64,000 nt of DNA from Streptomyces radiopugnans. GTDB lineage: Bacteria > Actinomycetota > Actinomycetes > Streptomycetales > Streptomycetaceae. The translations under genes were made by a program, and so were the position numbers. The DNA lies in the NCBI RefSeq assembly GCF_900110735.1, contig NZ_FOET01000019.1:52721-116720 (forward strand), in the 5' to 3' direction. Positions 59,594 to 64,000 of this stretch are shown piece by piece. The notes beneath the pieces are model-generated. The model was not told the DNA's origin. It saw only the letters and a program-made list of their open reading frames with translations, and did not search any database. Numbering within the stretch: position 1 is the stretch's first letter; each line of letters begins with the position of its first letter.

Positions 59594-61738
59594 TCACCCG
59601 TGCCGGGCGAGGGCGGGCTCCCGCGCCGGAGCCTCCTCCGGCTCGGCGTCCGGCGTGACGCGGCCGGGCCACCACGTCCGGTGACCGAGCAGGGTCGTCA
59701 CGGCGGGCACCAGCAGCAGGGCCATCACGAAGGCGGTGAGCAGGATGCCGAAGGCCACGGCGAAGCCCATCTGCTGAAGCATGGAGTTCTGGGCCAGCAG
59801 CAGGACGCCGAAGGTGCCCGCGAGGATGGCGGCCGCCGTGCCGATGGTCGACGCCGAGTGGGTGATCGCCTGGCGGACGGCCTGCGCCGGGGCGTTACCG
59901 CGCTTGACCTCCTCGCGCAGCCGGGCCACCACCAGGATGTTGTAGTCGGTGCCGATCGCGACGACGAACAGGTAGACGATCACGGGCAGCGTGAAGGGCA
60001 GACCGGCCTCGCCCATGAGGTTCTGGAAGAGCCAGACGGTGGATCCCAGCGTCGCGGCGAAGCCCAGGCCGACCGCGAGCATCAGGTACCAGGGGGCGAC
60101 GACGCTGCGCAGCAGCAGCCCGAGGATCACCATGATCGCGATTCCGGCGGCCGGGAAGACCACGGAGTAGTCGCGGTGGGTGGCGTGCTGAATGTCGGCG
60201 AGCACCGCCGAGGTGCCGCCGACCAGGACTCGGGTGCCCTCCGGCGCGGCCTGGTGGGCGGCGTCGCGCAGCGGTCCGGAGACCACGTCGATGGCCTGGG
60301 TGCTGTCCGGCTTGTGCTCGAGCACCACACCGAACCGGGCGACGCTGCCCTCGGGGCTGAAGACCGCGGGTGTGACCTGCCCGAGACCGGCCGCGGACAG
60401 CTCCCTCTCGTAGGCGAGGACCTGGCTCCGCTCCAGCTTGCCGCCGTCCTCCGCCTCCAGGAACACCTGGGTCGGGTCGGTCTGGCCGGCCGAGAAGCCG
60501 CGCTCGAGCGTCTCCGCCGCCTGTACCGACTCCAGGTTCTTCGGCAGCGAACCGGCGTTGTCGAAGACTGTGGTGAGGTTGAGGACGCCCGCGGCCAGCA
60601 CGGCCAGCAGACCGCCGGAGGCGGCGGCGACGAGAGCGGGGCGGCGCGCGGTGAGGGAGGCGGTCCGGGCGGCGAGCCCGTGCCGCGGTTCCCTGCGCCA
60701 TGCCTTGGACGGCCAGAACGCCTTGGTGCCCAGCAGCGAGAAGACCGCGGGCACCAGAGTCAGTGCGGCCAGCAGGGTGACGGCGACCGAGATCGCCAGG
60801 GCGGGCCCCATGGCCCGCAGCATGCCCAGGGAGGACAGCAGCAGGGCGAGGAAGGCGGCGATCACGGCGCCGGCGGCCGAGGCGATGGTCTCCCCGACCC
60901 GGGCGACGGCCTCGCCCATGGCCTCCTTCGGCTCCTGCCCCAGGCGCAGGAACTCCCGGTAGCGGAAGAGCAGGAACAGGATGTAGTCGGTGCCGACACC
61001 GAACAGCACCACGATCAGGATGGACCCGATCGAGGCGTCCGCCTGGAACCCGCCGAACTCGGCGGCGGTGGAGATCAGCCCGGTGGCCACCACGAAGACC
61101 AGGGTGATGACCAGGACCGGCAGGATCGCGATCAGCGGGCTGCGGAAGATCGCGGCCAGCAACACGACGATCAGCACCAGGGTCGCCATCATGATCATGG
61201 CGTCGGTGTCACCCGAGGACTCCAGGGTGTCCAGCGTGGTCGCCGAGGCTCCGGTGATCCCCATGTGCAGGGAGGTGCCCTTCAAAAGGGGCTTGGCCTC
61301 CTCCCGCATCTGCTTGATCGAATCAAGCAGATCGGCATTGTAGGGGTCCTTGGTGGTCGCGACGATGCCCGCCAGGGCGATCTCGCGGTTGGGGGAGACG
61401 GCCTGCGCGCTGGTCTCCACCTTCTTGATCTTGTCCAGTCCAGCCTTCTCCAGACCGGCGGCGACCTTCTGCACGTCCGCCAGGTCCTCCCCGGTCAGCT
61501 TGCCGCCGTCGTCACGGCGGAAGACCATGACGGAGGCAGGCTGCTCCTGCTGCGGGAAAGCACGTCCCTGGAGTTCCCCGGCCCGCACCGACTCGTAGTG
61601 CGAGGGGAGGAATTCGGCCTGGTCGCTGACCGGTTTCAGGGGCGGAGCCAGAGCTGCCGTGCCCATCGCCGCGATCACCCACACCAATATGGTCAGCCAA
61701 GGATGTCTGACGGCGACCCGTCCGACCCGTCCGAACAT
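59594..61738 (-). CDS. MMPL-family transporter (RND superfamily)
   Basis: A 714-aa membrane exporter with the MMPL duplication: helix 1 (VRHPWLTILVWVIAAMGTAA), a large periplasmic loop, five helices with the GxxxDYxLF-type signature (GVGTDYILFLLFRYREFLRL), then the same again (AIGTDYNILVVARLREEVKR). The paired Asp-Tyr in helices 4 and 10 are the proton-relay residues. It probably exports lipids, polyketides or other hydrophobic products. The ATG at 61738 follows AAGGAGCC; an in-frame ATG at 61769 is a weaker choice. The divergent polyprenyl synthase starts 848 bp away. Confidence 0.92.
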   Translation of the reverse strand: MFGRVGRVAVRHPWLTILVWVIAAMGTAALAPPLKPVSDQAEFLPSHYESVRAGELQGRAFPQQEQPASVMVFRRDDGGKLTGEDLADVQKVAAGLEKAGLDKIKKVETSAQAVSPNREIALAGIVATTKDPYNADLLDSIKQMREEAKPLLKGTSLHMGITGASATTLDTLESSGDTDAMIMMATLVLIVVLLAAIFRSPLIAILPVLVITLVFVVATGLISTAAEFGGFQADASIGSILIVVLFGVGTDYILFLLFRYREFLRLGQEPKEAMGEAVARVGETIASAAGAVIAAFLALLLSSLGMLRAMGPALAISVAVTLLAALTLVPAVFSLLGTKAFWPSKAWRREPRHGLAARTASLTARRPALVAAASGGLLAVLAAGVLNLTTVFDNAGSLPKNLESVQAAETLERGFSAGQTDPTQVFLEAEDGGKLERSQVLAYERELSAAGLGQVTPAVFSPEGSVARFGVVLEHKPDSTQAIDVVSGPLRDAAHQAAPEGTRVLVGGTSAVLADIQHATHRDYSVVFPAAGIAIMVILGLLLRSVVAPWYLMLAVGLGFAATLGSTVWLFQNLMGEAGLPFTLPVIVYLFVVAIGTDYNILVVARLREEVKRGNAPAQAVRQAITHSASTIGTAAAILAGTFGVLLLAQNSMLQQMGFAVAFGILLTAFVMALLLVPAVTTLLGHRTWWPGRVTPDAEPEEAPAREPALARHG

Positions 61739-62586
61739 GGGGGGAGGCTCCTTCGAAAGGGGGTTCATAAGGCGGACCGATTGTCTTCCGCGTGCGTCCG
61801 TCGCCGTCGGCTCCCAGCGGCATCTGGCATCAAGTTGCCGTTCGCCGCCGGCAGGCCGCCCCGCCCCTCCCGCCGGAGCGCGGCCGGCGGGAGCGCCCCC
61901 GGGAAGCGACCGCGGCGGCTGCCCCGGCCGAACCCTCACCGCCCGCGGGCCGATCCGGCCGGCGCCTGCCGAATTCCCGCAAACCGTGCCGCCGGAACGA
62001 AGTCGGCGGTAAATCATCGGGATCTCCTCGGCCGCCGCGCTTCCACGGCATGGTGACGGAAGGTGAAAAATCCCGCCCGAAGCTTCCGGATCAAAAGGAA
62101 AACCGGTGCCGGGCAAACAGTTCACGGGGCTCGCCGTTCGTTTCCCTCGGCGTGCCCGGTGCCGCCACCGGATTCCGGAGAGCCCCGCGGCAGCGGACGG
62201 TCCCCGGCGTGCGCGCACCTCCGGTCCGGCCCCGGCCAAGCGAGCCGGTGCCGCGTCGCCGCCACGCCCGCGCGACCCGGGGGACGGGCGTGCGCGCCCG
62301 GCCCCGGAGACGTCCGGCGCCTTGGGGGCGCTCCCCGGTCGGACCCGGCGGCACGCGGCCGGGGCGAGGACTGCGGGCCGGACGGCCGGACGCGGGAATT
62401 ACCGCCGCCCATGTCGTTCTCCGTTTCACCGTTCCCCCCGATTCTCCGTTTCCGGACTTCGAACCTCGCGGCATCGGGGCGGACGGTGGCACCTTCATGC
62501 CAGGCCGGTTGTCGCTCGTTTGGCGGACTGCGAGGATCACGGCCGAAGGCAACCGACCGCGATTTCCGTCCCGCAGGCCCGACAGG
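61739..62586. other. Long divergent intergenic region between MMPL and polyprenyl synthase genes
   Basis: About 850 bp. Open frames on both strands are GC-driven and have no domain. The stretch likely contains two divergent promoters; none can be fixed from the sequence alone. Confidence 0.5.
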
Positions 62587-63663
62587 ATGAGTTTCCTCGT
62601 GACCGCAAAGCAGTTGTACGAGGCTCCGCTGCCCGCTTCACCGGACGGCCGTCTGTCGTATTCCTCCGTGCTCCTGAGCCGGCTCGGTCCGAACCGGCCG
62701 GACTTCGAGGCCCGTCTGGGCCGGGCGCTGGCCGCTGCCGAAAGGCGGCTCCAGGCCTGCTCCCGCGACGCCTCCGATCCCAGGGCGGCGGAACTCACCG
62801 GGCATCTGACGGCCACGGGCGGCAAGCGGCTGCGAACGCTCCTGGCGCTGCTCGCCGCGGAGTTCGGGGACCCGTCGCGGGAGGGCGTCGTCCAGGCGGC
62901 CGTCGTCGCCGAACTCGTCCACGTCGCCTCGCTCTACCACGACGACGTGGTGGACCGGGCCGCCACCCGCCACGGTGCCTCCACCGCCAACGTCCTGTGG
63001 GGCAACCGGATGGCCGTCCTGGGCGGGGACTGGCTGCTGGCCAGGGCCGCCCGGCTCGCCGCCGACCTGGTGCCCGGGGCGTTCAGCCTCAACGCCGACA
63101 CGGCGAACAGGCTGATCGCGGGCCAACTGCGCGAACTCGCCGGGCCCGCGCCGGGGGAGGACCCCGTCGAGCACTACCTCCAGGTGACGGCCGGCAAGAC
63201 CGCCGCGCTGCTGGCCATGGCCCTGGGGGTCGGCGCCCTCCAGGCCGGCGCGCCCGAAGCGGTCGCAGACATCCTCATCGAGTACGGCGAACAGCTCGGC
63301 ATCGCGTTCCAGATCGCCGACGACCTGCTGGACCTCTCCTCCCCCGATGCCTTCACCGGCAAGGAGCGGGGCCAGGACCTGCTCGCCGGAGTCCCCAGCC
63401 TCCCGGTGCTGCTCGCCCGGGAGGACACCGACCCGCGCGACGCCGAACTGCGCGAACTGATCGAGGCCGGATCCGCTGCCGGAGCCGACTGGCACCTGCG
63501 AGTCCTCGAACTCTTCCCCTCCTCGCGGGCCACCGCCCGTGCCGAGGCGATCATGCACCAGCGGCTGGCCAGGGCGAAGGGGGCGCTTGAGTCCCTGCCA
63601 CCGCTGCCTGCGCGCCGCACACTCGACGCCCTCTGCGACTTCGTGGCCTTCCGTACCGGCTGA
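62587..63663 (+). CDS. Polyprenyl diphosphate synthase
   Basis: A 358-aa trans-isoprenyl diphosphate synthase. The first aspartate-rich motif is DDVVD at 119-123 (after SLYH), with the conserved GGKRLR upstream (about 78-83). The second is DDLLD at 245-249 in FQIADDLLDLSS, and the product-loop lysine is in GKERGQDL. It makes a C20-C50 polyprenyl diphosphate from DMAPP/FPP and IPP; a long chain is suggested by the small residues near DDVVD, but this is only inference. The ATG at 62587 follows GACAGG. It is followed 19 bp later by an acyl-CoA carboxylase gene, unusual for a housekeeping octaprenyl synthase. Confidence 0.88.
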   Translation: MSFLVTAKQLYEAPLPASPDGRLSYSSVLLSRLGPNRPDFEARLGRALAAAERRLQACSRDASDPRAAELTGHLTATGGKRLRTLLALLAAEFGDPSREGVVQAAVVAELVHVASLYHDDVVDRAATRHGASTANVLWGNRMAVLGGDWLLARAARLAADLVPGAFSLNADTANRLIAGQLRELAGPAPGEDPVEHYLQVTAGKTAALLAMALGVGALQAGAPEAVADILIEYGEQLGIAFQIADDLLDLSSPDAFTGKERGQDLLAGVPSLPVLLAREDTDPRDAELRELIEAGSAAGADWHLRVLELFPSSRATARAEAIMHQRLARAKGALESLPPLPARRTLDALCDFVAFRTG

Positions 63664-63682
63664 GAGGAACAGGGAGTTGGCC

Positions 63683-64000
63683 ATGCCGCAGGAGACAGCC
63701 CCTCGAACCGAACGGGCAGCCACGCACCACAGGGCCGCGGAACTCGCCCGCAGGCGCCGGGAGGTGCTCCAGGGCGACCCGAAGGCCACCGAGGCTCAGC
63801 ACGCCAAGGGCAAGCTGACCGCGCGTGAGCGGATCGAACTGCTGCTGGACGAGGGGTCGTTCCAGGAGGTGGAGCCGCTGCGGCGGCACCGCGCCACCGG
63901 TTTCGGCCTGGAGGACCGCAGGCCGTACACCGACGGGGTGGTCACCGGCTGGGGGACGGTCGAGGGCCGTACCGTCTTCGTCTACGCCCACGACTTCCGC
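63683..64000 (+). CDS. Acyl-CoA carboxylase beta subunit (AccB/PccB), N-terminal part
   Basis: The first 106 residues of a carboxyltransferase beta subunit: helical N-terminus (TERAATHHRAAELARRRREV), the conserved KGKLTARERIELLLDEGSF, and GDGVVTGWG-like TDGVVTGWGTVEGRTVFVYA with the following HDFR. The enzyme transfers CO2 from biotin to acetyl- or propionyl-CoA, supplying malonyl/methylmalonyl-CoA. The ATG at 63683 follows AGGGAGT. The gene runs off the right edge. Its pairing with a polyprenyl synthase suggests a biosynthetic locus continuing beyond the window. Confidence 0.9.
   Translation, partial: MPQETAPRTERAATHHRAAELARRRREVLQGDPKATEAQHAKGKLTARERIELLLDEGSFQEVEPLRRHRATGFGLEDRRPYTDGVVTGWGTVEGRTVFVYAHDFR

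Noticed and set aside
1..64000. CRISPR arrays, tRNA or rRNA genes
   Set aside because: No regularly spaced short repeats, no cloverleaf with a CCA-side or TTCGA loop, and no rRNA-like stretch was found on reading both strands; a covariance search was not possible.

Overview
The window is about 72% G+C by eye, with strong GC-ending codon bias, GTG/TTG starts, ATGA/GTGA gene overlaps, a few scattered TTA codons, and gene families typical of Streptomyces (Scr1-type XRE/DUF397 pairs, ECF41 sigma factor, SFP-type PPTase, MocR regulators, CBM2 xylanase). It reads as an accessory, arm-like part of a Streptomyces chromosome. Intact enzyme and regulator genes alternate with many broken genes and IS remnants. 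No rRNA, tRNA or CRISPR array was seen.

Layout. 1-10.7 kb: a GNAT fragment, a RibD/DHFR-like reductase, a two-domain VOC protein, a P-type cation ATPase preceded by paired GGGCC-N4-GGCCC palindromes, a secreted LamG protein, and an 80-aa TTA-containing ORF next to a PIMT-like methyltransferase. 10.7-15.1 kb: a decayed ABC transporter/TetR operon, then an ECF41 sigma factor and a flavin oxidoreductase whose upstream region matches the ECF41 promoter pattern. 15.1-19.8 kb: an ATPase (anti-sigma-like)/XRE/DUF397 locus carrying two cargo insertions, each bounded by copies of the ATPase gene or its promoter region. One cargo is an AbiEii-type nucleotidyltransferase with a small partner. 20-21.4 kb: two unidentified proteins. 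21.5-30.3 kb: a LacI-controlled galactoside operon (binding protein, two permeases, GH42 beta-galactosidase, GH36 alpha-galactosidase). 30.3-31.3 kb: remnants of a methyltransferase, an MFS exporter and an alanine racemase. 31.6-37.2 kb: small membrane protein, CBS protein, VWA protein, a HEAT/MerR-HEAT pair with its own MerR-type promoter, and a GNAT pair. 37.7-45.4 kb: lipase, DUF3103 protein, SDR/HxlR divergent pair, a truncated HEAT gene, GH10-CBM2 xylanase, and IS fragments.

45.5-51.7 kb is the most interesting block. It encodes a MocR (PLP-binding) regulator, an EamA exporter, a haem-oxygenase-like diiron enzyme and two consecutive ATP-grasp ligases, with TTA codons in the regulator and the first ligase. 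I read it as a small, probably undescribed gene cluster for a modified amino acid or short peptide: a diiron enzyme makes or tailors the amino acid, two ligases couple it, and EamA exports it.

52.4-57.4 kb: IS256 remnant, PPTase, two tandem paralogous LuxR-type regulators of equal length, a degenerate malonyl-transferase lacking its serine motif, and an IclR regulator. This looks like the residue of a polyketide-type locus. 57.4-64 kb: a UbiB-like kinase and an MMPL transporter on the minus strand, then a polyprenyl diphosphate synthase and the start of an acyl-CoA carboxylase beta subunit on the plus strand, possibly the edge of another biosynthetic locus beyond the window.
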